From Gemmatimonadota bacterium (GTDB lineage: Bacteria; Gemmatimonadota; Gemmatimonadetes; Gemmatimonadales; GWC2-71-9), in contig QHUL01000054.1 in NCBI GenBank assembly GCA_003222115.1, positions 62,001 to 126,000 on the forward strand: DNA of 64,000 nucleotides, given 5' to 3'. The first letter of the stretch is position 1. Each line of letters begins with the position of its first letter. The notes beneath the pieces were generated by a model. The model worked only from the letters and a program-made list of their open reading frames with translations, ran no database searches and was not told the DNA's origin. Of the stretch, positions 55,152 to 62,825 are shown one piece after another. Both the position numbers and the translations under genes were made by a program.

Positions 55152-56585
55152 GTGAAGACGGACCTCTTCATCGGGAACGCGTGGCAGCCGGCCGCGAGCG
55201 GCAAGCGCTACGGCGTGATCAATCCGGCGACCGAGGAGTGCCTCGCCGAGGTGGCCGAGGGGGACGCGGCGGACATCGACCGAGCGGTGCAGGCCGCGCG
55301 CACGTGCTTCGACTCCAAGGACTGGCAGGGGCTGTCTCCGCGCAAGCGCGGCGCCCTGCTGTTCCGGCTGGCCGACCTGCTGGAGCAGCGCGCCCAGGAT
55401 TTCGCCGAGCTCGAGACGCGCAACAACGGGAAGCCGCTGTTCGAGTCGAAGATCGACATTGCCATGGCGGTGCAGACCTACCGCTATTACGCCGGGTGGG
55501 CGGACAAGCTGACGGGCGACACGCTGCCGGTGGACGGGCCGTTCTTCGCCTACACCCTGCGCGAGCCGGTCGGCGTGGTGGGGGCGATCGTGCCGTGGAA
55601 CTTCCCGCTCAACCTCGCCTCCTGGAAGATCGCGCCGGCGCTGGCCGCCGGGTGCACGGTGGTCTTGAAGCCGGCGCACGAGACCCCACTCACGGCCCTG
55701 CTGCTCGGCGACCTCGTCGTCGAGGCGGGCCTGCCGCCGGGCGCGCTCAACGTCGTGCCCGGCATGGGCACGGCGGCGGGGGCTGCGCTGGTGCGACATC
55801 CCCAGGTGGACAAGATCGCCTTCACCGGCTCGACCGAAGTGGGCCAGTGGATCATGCGCGAGGCGGCGGGGACCGTGAAGCGCGTGACGCTCGAGCTCGG
55901 CGGCAAGAGCCCGAACATCATCTTCGCCGACGCGGACCTCGCGGCCGCCGTGCGCGGCGCCCAGACCGGGATCTTCTATGGAAAGGGCGAGGTGTGCGCG
56001 GCCGGGTCGCGGCTCCTGGTCGAGAAAGCCGTCCACGACCAGGTGGTGGAGCAGCTCGCGGAGCGGGCCAAGAAGCTCACCCCCGGCGACCCCTTCGACA
56101 AGAACACGCGGCTCGGCGCGCTCGTCTCGCAGCGCCAGCAGCAGAAGGTCCTCTCCTACATCGCGGCCGGAAAGAAGGAAGGGGCGGCGCTCGTGGCGGG
56201 GGGCAACCCGGCCCAGGTGAACGGCAAGGGGTACTTCGTCGAGGCGACCGTGTTCGACGGAGCGCGGCCCGGGATGACGATCGTGGACGAGGAGATCTTC
56301 GGGCCCGTGCTGGCGGTGCTGTCCTTCGACGACGAGGCGGAGGGGATCGGGCTCGCGAACCGCACCCTGTACGGGCTCGCCGCCGGGGTGTGGACCAGGG
56401 ATGTCCAGAAGGCGCACCGCGTCGCGCGCGCGATCAAGGCCGGAACCGTGTGGGTGAACAGCTACAACTTCTACGACGCCGCGGCGCCGTTCGGCGGCTA
56501 CAAGTTCTCCGGGTTCGGGCGGGACCTCGGGAAAGCAGCGCTGGAGAGCTACACGGAGATCAAGACGGTCTGGGTTGGGCTGTGA
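55152..56585 (+). CDS. NAD(P)-dependent aldehyde dehydrogenase
   Basis: ALDH superfamily enzyme, 477 residues, with coenzyme-site GAIVPWNFPLNLASWK, general-base Glu in LELGGKSPN, the nucleophilic Cys in GEVCAAGSRLLV, and EEIFGPVLAV. In this operon it may oxidise a ring-opened semialdehyde-CoA (the role of BoxD or the PaaZ aldehyde domain), which is an inference. GTG start at 55152, overlapping by a few bases the region after the hydratase stop. Confidence 0.9.
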   Translation: MKTDLFIGNAWQPAASGKRYGVINPATEECLAEVAEGDAADIDRAVQAARTCFDSKDWQGLSPRKRGALLFRLADLLEQRAQDFAELETRNNGKPLFESKIDIAMAVQTYRYYAGWADKLTGDTLPVDGPFFAYTLREPVGVVGAIVPWNFPLNLASWKIAPALAAGCTVVLKPAHETPLTALLLGDLVVEAGLPPGALNVVPGMGTAAGAALVRHPQVDKIAFTGSTEVGQWIMREAAGTVKRVTLELGGKSPNIIFADADLAAAVRGAQTGIFYGKGEVCAAGSRLLVEKAVHDQVVEQLAERAKKLTPGDPFDKNTRLGALVSQRQQQKVLSYIAAGKKEGAALVAGGNPAQVNGKGYFVEATVFDGARPGMTIVDEEIFGPVLAVLSFDDEAEGIGLANRTLYGLAAGVWTRDVQKAHRVARAIKAGTVWVNSYNFYDAAAPFGGYKFSGFGRDLGKAALESYTEIKTVWVGL

Positions 56586-56586
56586 G

Positions 56587-56610
56587 GGCGGTAGAGGGCG
56601 GTAGAGGGCG
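56587..56610. repeat. 10-base direct repeat before the thiolase gene
   Basis: GTAGAGGGCG occurs at 56591-56600 and 56601-56610, preceded by a partial copy (GGGCG) at 56586-56590. It fills the 27-base spacer between the aldehyde dehydrogenase stop and the thiolase start, where the ribosome site should lie. Confidence 0.8.
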
Positions 56611-56612
56611 CT

Positions 56613-57800
56613 ATGGTCGATCGCAAGGCATACATCTGTGCAGCGTTGCGAACGCCCGTCGGGAAGCACGGCGGGGCGCTGGCGCGGGTGCGCGCCGACG
56701 ATCTCGCCGCCGTCCCGATCAAGGCGGTGGTCGGGCGCACGGGAATCGATCCCCGCGCGATCGACGACGTGATCCTCGGCTGCACCAACCAGGCGGGCGA
56801 AGACAACCGTAACGTTGCCCGGATGGCGCTGCTCCTCGCCGGCCTCCCCGTAGAGGTGCCGGGGCAGACCGTGAACCGGCTGTGCGGCTCCGGGCTGCAA
56901 GCGGCGGCGAGCGCGGCCCAGGCGATCAAGGCTGGCGAGGGGGAGGTGTTCATCGCCGGAGGCGTCGAGAACATGAGCCGCGCTCCCTATGTGATGCTCA
57001 AGCCGGGCGAATCCTGGAGCCGCAGGCCGCCCGAAGTGGCGGACACGACGGTCGGCTGGCGGTTCGCGAACCCGCGCCTCAGCACGGAGTGGACGATCTC
57101 GCTCGGCGAGACGGCCGAGGTCGTGGCGGAGCGTTACAAGATCGGCAGGGCCGAGCAGGACGCGTTCGCGGTAGAGAGCCAGCGGCGCGCCGAGCGAGCG
57201 CTCTCAGACTGCGTGTTCACCGACGAGCTCGTTCCCGTGCCCCTCGCGGACGGCTCGAGCTTCGCGAAGGACGAGTATCCGCGGCCCGGAACGACGCTCG
57301 AGTCGGTCGCGAAGCTCAAGCCCGCGTTCCAGCAGGGCGGCACGGTGACGGCCGCGAGCTCCAGCGGGATCAACGACGGGGCGGCGGCCCTGTTGGTCAC
57401 GGGCGACAAGGGCGGCAGTGGTGGCCCGGAGCCGCTGGCGCGCATCGTGGCGACCGCGGTGGCGGGCGTGGATCCCAGCTGCATGGGGCTGGGTCCCATT
57501 CCAGCGACCCAGAAGGTGCTCAAGCGGGCCGGGCTCAAAATCGACCAGATTGATCTCGTCGAGCTGAACGAGGCATTCGCCGCGCAGGCGATCGCCTGCA
57601 TTCGCGAGCTCAGGCTCGACCCCGCGAAGGTAAACGTCTACGGCGGGGCGATCGCGCTGGGTCATCCGCTCGGCGCCACGGGCGCGCGGATTCTGACGAC
57701 CCTCGTGCACGCCTTGCACCGTACGAAGTCCCGTTACGGCTTATGCACGATGTGCATCGGCGTGGGCCAGGGGATCGCCATGGTGGTGGAGCGCGGGTGA
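56613..57800 (+). CDS. Acetyl-CoA acyltransferase / beta-ketoadipyl-CoA thiolase-like
   Basis: Thiolase of 395 residues that cleaves a 3-oxoacyl-CoA with CoA. Nucleophile Cys91 in NRLCGSGLQAA, ENMSRAPYVM, NEAFAAQAIAC, GGAIALGHPLGATGAR with catalytic His, and the second Cys in TMCIGVGQG are present. The operon context fits the last step of aromatic-CoA or dicarboxylyl-CoA breakdown (PaaJ-like). Its stop overlaps the next start as TGATG. Confidence 0.92.
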   Translation: MVDRKAYICAALRTPVGKHGGALARVRADDLAAVPIKAVVGRTGIDPRAIDDVILGCTNQAGEDNRNVARMALLLAGLPVEVPGQTVNRLCGSGLQAAASAAQAIKAGEGEVFIAGGVENMSRAPYVMLKPGESWSRRPPEVADTTVGWRFANPRLSTEWTISLGETAEVVAERYKIGRAEQDAFAVESQRRAERALSDCVFTDELVPVPLADGSSFAKDEYPRPGTTLESVAKLKPAFQQGGTVTAASSSGINDGAAALLVTGDKGGSGGPEPLARIVATAVAGVDPSCMGLGPIPATQKVLKRAGLKIDQIDLVELNEAFAAQAIACIRELRLDPAKVNVYGGAIALGHPLGATGARILTTLVHALHRTKSRYGLCTMCIGVGQGIAMVVERG

Positions 57801-58555
57801 TGGCCGCGTACGACCGGGTGCTGGTCGACATCTCGGAGGGGATCGGCACACTGACCCTGAGCCGTCCCGAAAAGCTGAACGCGTTCGACCGCGAGATGTG
57901 CCGCGACCTGATCGACGCGCTGCGGATGTTGTCCGGGAGCGACCAGGTGCGCGTGATCCTCCTCACCGGCGCGGGCCGGGGGTTCTGCGCGGGCGCGGAC
58001 CTCGGAACGCTGGCCGAGGGGGCGGCGGAGCTCGTCGGCGCCGGCCGAGAGGTGCCGGTCCTGATCCGCGCGGCGCCGCAGCCGGTGCTCGCCGCGGTGA
58101 ACGGGCCCGCGGCGGGTGGTGGGGCGAACCTGGCGCTCGCGTGCGACTACCGCATCGCCTCGGATCAGGCGTCCATCGGACAGGTGTTCCACAAGCTCGG
58201 GCTCGTGCCCGACTGGGGCGGGAGCTTCTTCCTCCCCCGGCTCGTGGGTCCGTCCACGGCGCTGGAGCTCGTGTGGAGCGCCCGCATGGTGCCCGCCGCC
58301 GAGGCGCTGGCGCTGGGGCTGTTCGACCGCGTGGTGCCGCAGGAGCGGCTGCAGGCCGAGGCGCGGGCGCTGGCGCGGCTGTGGGCGAGCCAGCCCCCGC
58401 TCGCCGTGCGGCGCGCCAAGGAAGCGCTGTACGTCAGCGAGCAGAGCACGCTCGCCTCGATGCTCGAGCTCGAGCTGGCGCAGCAGATGGAGCTGTTCGC
58501 GACCCCCGAGGCGCAGCGGCGCATCGGGGCATCCCGTGCCCAGAGGAGCCACTGA
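57800..58555 (+). CDS. Enoyl-CoA hydratase/isomerase family protein, PaaG-like
   Basis: Crotonase-fold protein of 251 residues. The oxyanion segments GFCAGADLGTL and PAAGGGANLALAC are present. Where hydratases have the PE...GGTQ pair, this protein has KLGLVPDWGGSFFLPRLVG, with the aspartate used by PaaG-type isomerases and no first glutamate. It is therefore more likely an isomerase than a hydratase. PaaG isomerises epoxy-phenylacetyl-CoA to the oxepin. ATG at 57800 (TGATG with thiolase). Confidence 0.88.
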   Translation: MAAYDRVLVDISEGIGTLTLSRPEKLNAFDREMCRDLIDALRMLSGSDQVRVILLTGAGRGFCAGADLGTLAEGAAELVGAGREVPVLIRAAPQPVLAAVNGPAAGGGANLALACDYRIASDQASIGQVFHKLGLVPDWGGSFFLPRLVGPSTALELVWSARMVPAAEALALGLFDRVVPQERLQAEARALARLWASQPPLAVRRAKEALYVSEQSTLASMLELELAQQMELFATPEAQRRIGASRAQRSH

Positions 58556-59682
58556 TGGTCCGCAAGCTGAGCAACTTCGACGACTGGATCGACTACTTCC
58601 GCTACTGGCAGGACTCGATCGGCTTGCCTCAGGGTGAGCTCCGCAACTTCCAGTTCGATGCCAAGTTCGGGGATCCGGAGGTGCCGCACATCGAGTTCGG
58701 TCACTACCGGGGTCAGCGCAAGTGGCCCAGCGTGATGCACATCCCGGATCAGCGCATCCGCGACGCGCTGCTCAACCTGATCGTCTACCAGGGCGACACC
58801 GAGTTCGCCTCCGTGGAGCAGCAGCGGAATCTGCTGGGTCATGCGCCCACGGACTACGACCTGCTCGCCCTCATGCGGGTGATGACGGAGGAGATGCGGC
58901 ACGGGTGGCAGATGTCCTACCTCCTGTGCGCGCATTTCGGCGACGAGGGGAAGCGCGAGGCCGCGAAGCTGCTCGAGCGCCGGGCCGACGACGGCGAGCG
59001 GCTGCTCGGCTCCTTCAACGAGATCGTCGCCACCTGGCTCGACTTCTTCACTTACACGCAGTTCATCGACCGCGATGGGAAGTTCCAGCTGAAGATGCTG
59101 TCGGTGTCCGCGTTCGATCCGCTGTCACGCTCCATGGGGCCGATGCTCAAGGAGGAGTCCTTCCATTTAGGCACTGGGAACAACGGGTTGCTGCGCATCG
59201 TGAAGGCCGGCAAGATGCCGGCCGAGACGATCCAGAGGTTCTTCTACAAGTGGGTCCCGACCGCGTTCGACCTGTTCGGGAACGATAATTCCTCCTCGGC
59301 GCACTGGGCCTACGTGTGGGGACTGAAGGGGCGCTACGACGAGCGGGAGAACGCGCAGGAGCCGGACAAGGCGAAGCTGAACGAGTACGCGCGCGAGCTG
59401 TATCGCCAGGAGATCGTCAAGCTCGTCGAGCGTCTCAACATGTTCATTCCGGAGCGCGAGCGCTGGCTCAAGGTCCCCGAGCTCAAGTTCAACCGCAAGA
59501 TAGGAGTGTACGCGCATCAGATGTACACGGTGGACGGCGAGCCCATCGACTCGAAGGAGCGCTACGCGGCGTACCTCAAGACCGTGCTCCCCCAGGCCCG
59601 GGACTACGAAGTCGTGAAGGACATCGAGCGGGAGCCGGACTGGATCGAGGCGAAGAAGGCGGACAGCCTCCTCAAGCAGTGA
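58555..59682 (+). CDS. Di-iron oxygenase of the BoxB/PaaA (PF05138-type) group
   Basis: Predicted aromatic-CoA epoxidase catalytic subunit, 375 residues. Two EExxH metal motifs are visible: EEMRH at 112-116 and EESFH at 200-204, with a further carboxylate in GDTEFASVEQQ near 81-91. Blocks such as FDPLSRSMGPMLKEESFH, FIDRDGKFQLKML and FNRKIGVYAHQ resemble, from memory, benzoyl-CoA epoxidase BoxB (about 470 residues) more than PaaA. This protein is about 100 residues shorter, and no reductase, BoxC or PaaBCDE partner lies nearby. Confidence 0.85.
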   Translation: MVRKLSNFDDWIDYFRYWQDSIGLPQGELRNFQFDAKFGDPEVPHIEFGHYRGQRKWPSVMHIPDQRIRDALLNLIVYQGDTEFASVEQQRNLLGHAPTDYDLLALMRVMTEEMRHGWQMSYLLCAHFGDEGKREAAKLLERRADDGERLLGSFNEIVATWLDFFTYTQFIDRDGKFQLKMLSVSAFDPLSRSMGPMLKEESFHLGTGNNGLLRIVKAGKMPAETIQRFFYKWVPTAFDLFGNDNSSSAHWAYVWGLKGRYDERENAQEPDKAKLNEYARELYRQEIVKLVERLNMFIPERERWLKVPELKFNRKIGVYAHQMYTVDGEPIDSKERYAAYLKTVLPQARDYEVVKDIEREPDWIEAKKADSLLKQ

Positions 59683-60368
59683 GCCGCGCGCTCGTCATCG
59701 CCCACCGCGGCGCGTCGGGCTACGAAGTCGAGAATTCCCTCGCCGCGTTCCGCGCCGCGGCCCGCCTGGGCGCCGACGGCGTCGAGCTGGACGTGCACGC
59801 CACCGCCGACGGCACTCCGGTCGTCCACCACGACGAGACGATCGGCGGGACGCACCACATCCCCCACCTCAGCGCGCGACAGCTCCAGGGATTCCGCCTT
59901 GCGAACGGCGAGCCGATTCCGACCCTGGCACAGGCGCTCGACGCCGCGGGGCGCACGCTCCAGGTCTTCGTGGAGGTGAAGTCCCTGGCGCCCCAGTTCG
60001 ACGGGCGGCTGCTCGAGGTCCTGGACCGGGGGCCGAACCCGGCCGGCTACGCGGTGCACAGCTTCGACCACCGCATCGTGCGGCGCCTGGGCCAGGCGCG
60101 GCCCTCCCTGCCCCGTGGCGTGCTCAGCTCCGCGTATCTGGTGCGGCCGCTCGCGGCGCTGGAGGACGCGGGCGCCACCACCCTGTGGCAGGAGCGGACC
60201 ATGGTCGACCGGGCGCTCGTCGAGGCGATGCACGCCGCCGGGCACCGCATCGTCGCATGGACCGTGGACGAGCCCGAGGACATGCGGCGCCTCATCGGGC
60301 TCGCCGTGGACGGGATCTGCACCAACTTCCCCGACCTGGGCCGCCGCGCGATCGAGGCGGCGGCGTGA
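59679..60368 (+). CDS. Glycerophosphodiester phosphodiesterase family protein
   Basis: TIM-barrel phosphodiesterase of 229 residues. The motif IAHRGASGYEVENS with the catalytic His, then ADGVELDVHATADG and VVHHDETI, places it in the GDPD family; late WTVDEPEDMRRL and GICTNFPD also fit. No signal peptide, so cytosolic. Its presence inside a CoA-thioester operon is unexpected. GTG start overlaps the oxygenase stop as GTGA. Confidence 0.9.
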   Translation: MSRALVIAHRGASGYEVENSLAAFRAAARLGADGVELDVHATADGTPVVHHDETIGGTHHIPHLSARQLQGFRLANGEPIPTLAQALDAAGRTLQVFVEVKSLAPQFDGRLLEVLDRGPNPAGYAVHSFDHRIVRRLGQARPSLPRGVLSSAYLVRPLAALEDAGATTLWQERTMVDRALVEAMHAAGHRIVAWTVDEPEDMRRLIGLAVDGICTNFPDLGRRAIEAAA

Positions 60369-61222
60369 GGGTCGCCCGCGTCGCCGTGGTCGGCGCCGGC
60401 ACGATGGGCCACGGCATCGCCTACGCCGCGGCACTCGGGGGCTGTCGCGTGGCGCTCACGGACAGCCGCGCCGACGCGCTGGCGCGCGCCCTGGAGCGGA
60501 TCCGGGAGCTCGTCGCGGGCGGTGTGAAGCGCGGCAAGCTGACGGAGGCCGACGGCGCGGCGGTGGTGCAACGCCTGCGCGCCGACGCCCGGCTCGGCGC
60601 CGCCGTCACGGACGCCGAGGTCGTGATCGAGGCCGTGGTCGAGGACCTCGCCATGAAACGCCGCCTGTTCGCGGACCTGCAGGACGCCGCTCCCCACGAC
60701 GCGCTGCTCGCGACGAACACGTCGTCGCTCTCGATCGCGGTGATTGCGCAGGCGGTGCGCGATCCGGCCCGGGTCCTGGGGCTGCATTTCTTCAACCCCG
60801 TGCATGCCATGAGGCTCGTCGAGGTCGTGACGCACGAGCGCTCGGACCCCGGGGTCATCGATCGGGCCGTCGCCTTCGCCCGCCAGCTCGGCAAGGAGCC
60901 GATCCTCGTCAAGGACTCCCCCGGCTTCGCCTCGAGCCGCCTCGGCGTCGCGCTCGGCCTCGAGGCGATGCGCATGCTGGAGCGGGGAGTGGCCACGGCG
61001 GAGGACATCGACAAGGCGATGGAGCTGGGCTACAACCACCCGATGGGGCCCCTCAAGCTGACCGACATCGTGGGGCTCGACGTGCGGCTCGCGATCGCGG
61101 AGTACCTGCACCGCACGCTCGCGGAGCCGCAATTCGAGCCGCCGCGGATCCTGCGCGACAAGGTCTCGAAGGGCGAGCTCGGAAAGAAGGCGGGAAAGGG
61201 GTTCTACTCCTGGAGCGACTGA
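60365..61222 (+). CDS. 3-hydroxyacyl-CoA dehydrogenase (PaaH/Hbd-like)
   Basis: NAD-dependent oxidation of a 3-hydroxyacyl-CoA, 285 residues. VVGAGTMGHGIAYAA forms the NAD fold; ATNTSSLSI, LHFFNPVHAMRLVEV with the catalytic His, and KDSPGFASSR follow; the C-terminal helical domain has NHPMGPLKLTDIVGLD. GTG start at 60365 overlaps the GDPD stop as GTGA. It completes hydratase, dehydrogenase and thiolase functions in one operon. Confidence 0.93.
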   Translation: MRVARVAVVGAGTMGHGIAYAAALGGCRVALTDSRADALARALERIRELVAGGVKRGKLTEADGAAVVQRLRADARLGAAVTDAEVVIEAVVEDLAMKRRLFADLQDAAPHDALLATNTSSLSIAVIAQAVRDPARVLGLHFFNPVHAMRLVEVVTHERSDPGVIDRAVAFARQLGKEPILVKDSPGFASSRLGVALGLEAMRMLERGVATAEDIDKAMELGYNHPMGPLKLTDIVGLDVRLAIAEYLHRTLAEPQFEPPRILRDKVSKGELGKKAGKGFYSWSD

Positions 61223-62073
61223 CCCGCATCACCGACGTCCACATTCACATCCAACCCTGGCGCGACCTGAAGCCGCAGGTGGCCGCGGCGATGCGACGTG
61301 ACAAGGAGCAGCAGTGGGAGCTCCTCACCGCCGTCATGGACGACCCCCGGGCCCTGCTCGAGATCATGGACCGGGCGGGGGTGTGGCGGGTCGGGCTCGT
61401 GAATTATCCGGCGCCCGACGTGATGGGCTTCACCGTAACGACGAACGACTTCGCGGCGCGCTATGCGCGGGCGAACCCCGAGCGGCTGCTGCCCTACGGC
61501 GGCGTGCATCCCCGTCATACCAGCGACCCGGCGGGCGACGTTGACCGGCTGATCGACCTGGGCCTGCGGCTGTGCAAGATCCATCCCCCGCACCAGGGGT
61601 TCCCCGCCAACGCCTACACCGACGGCCTCGACGCGCTGGGCGCGATCTACCGGCGCGCGGAGCAGCGCGGGCTGCCGGTGATGGTGCACACCGGGACCAG
61701 CGTATTTCCCGGCGCGCGATCCAAATACGGCAATCCGATGGAACTGGACGACGTCGCCATCGACTTCCCGGACCTGCAGCTCGTGATGGCGCATGGGGGG
61801 CGCCCGCTGTTCATGGCGGAGGCGTTCTTCATTCTGCGACGGCACCTGCAGGTGAGGCTCGACGTCTCCGGGATTCCCCCCGCCAGGTTGTTGGAGTACT
61901 TTCCGCGCCTCCCGGAGATCGCCGACCGCGTGCTGTGGGGCACCGACTGGCCGAGTCCCGGGGTGAAGGACATGAAGCGGAACATCGACCAGTTTCTCGC
62001 GCTCCCGCTCGACGCCTCGCAGCGAAAGGCCATCCTCGAGACCAATGCGTTGGCTCTGTTCCCTACTCGGTAG
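61219..62073 (+). CDS. Amidohydrolase family 2 protein (metal-dependent hydrolase/decarboxylase)
   Basis: TIM-barrel metal enzyme of about 284 residues. The N-terminal metal motif is in ITDVHIHIQPW, further ligands in GGVHPRH, VMVHTGTSV and MAHGG, and the catalytic Asp in LWGTDWPSPG. The family includes decarboxylases of aromatic acids and lactone hydrolases. The conserved N-terminus has no ATG, GTG or TTG; a CTG at 61219-61221 overlaps the dehydrogenase stop as CTGA and gives MTRITDVHIH if used. ATG 62045 of the next gene overlaps its end. Confidence 0.85.
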   Translation: MTRITDVHIHIQPWRDLKPQVAAAMRRDKEQQWELLTAVMDDPRALLEIMDRAGVWRVGLVNYPAPDVMGFTVTTNDFAARYARANPERLLPYGGVHPRHTSDPAGDVDRLIDLGLRLCKIHPPHQGFPANAYTDGLDALGAIYRRAEQRGLPVMVHTGTSVFPGARSKYGNPMELDDVAIDFPDLQLVMAHGGRPLFMAEAFFILRRHLQVRLDVSGIPPARLLEYFPRLPEIADRVLWGTDWPSPGVKDMKRNIDQFLALPLDASQRKAILETNALALFPTR

Positions 62074-62809
62074 CGTCGCGGCGGCCGCGGGCGCCGCGGG
62101 CGCGGCCGCCCAGTCCTCGCCGGCGCAGCAGCTCCAGTTCGACGTCGCCGCCATCCCGGCGACGCGGGATTCGTTCGTGTTCCTGTTGCGCGGCGAGCCC
62201 CGCGGCTTCGCCGTGTGGCAATACGAGATCCGCTCGGTGGAGATGGGCCAGGACATCGTGTTCACGGCCCGCTCGGAGTTTCGCCCCGCCGAGGAGGAGC
62301 GGCTCCGCGTCGTGCTGAACCGCCTCACGGGCGCGCCCGTCGCCTCGTTCCATCACATCGATCTGTTTGCGCCCGGGAGCGACACGGTGATGGTGGAGCA
62401 CGACCTCGACGTGAAACGCGGGGACGTCGAGGGACGGCGCAGGGTCGGGAGGCGGAACGGCGACGTGCAGATCATCCCCGTGTCGAAGCCCCTGCCTGCG
62501 GGCGCCGTGTGGTCGAGCTACGTGCTATACGCAGCGGCGGTGACGAACCTCGCGCCGGGCGATTCCCTCACCGTCCCGGTCTACAAGGAGTTCCAGGACA
62601 CCGTCGTCACCGTGAGCCTGGTCGCCGGGCAGCCGACCGCGGTGCAGGTGCCGGCGGGGCGATTCGAGGTGCTGCCGATCAAGAACGAAGACTTCGTGGT
62701 CTACGTGACCCGCGCCGCGCCCCGGCGGGTAGTGAAAGGCGAAACCGCGGACCGGGCGTTCAGCTTCCAGCTCGCCCGCATCGGGCGGGTCGTGCCCAGC
62801 CAGCCCTAA
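62045..62809 (+). CDS. Secreted protein of unknown function
   Basis: A 254-residue protein with a signal peptide (MRWLCSLLGSVAAAAGAAGAAAQ split by an Ala/Gly run). The mature part is beta-rich (VWQYEIRSVEMGQDIVF, ASFHHIDLFAPGSD, AGRFEVLPIKNEDF) and lacks cysteines. It recalls DUF3108-type periplasmic proteins, but I cannot assign it. The start overlaps the amidohydrolase end by 29 bases, so it is probably the last gene of the operon. Confidence 0.7.
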   Translation: MRWLCSLLGSVAAAAGAAGAAAQSSPAQQLQFDVAAIPATRDSFVFLLRGEPRGFAVWQYEIRSVEMGQDIVFTARSEFRPAEEERLRVVLNRLTGAPVASFHHIDLFAPGSDTVMVEHDLDVKRGDVEGRRRVGRRNGDVQIIPVSKPLPAGAVWSSYVLYAAAVTNLAPGDSLTVPVYKEFQDTVVTVSLVAGQPTAVQVPAGRFEVLPIKNEDFVVYVTRAAPRRVVKGETADRAFSFQLARIGRVVPSQP

Positions 62810-62825
62810 ACGGAGCGACCGCGCC

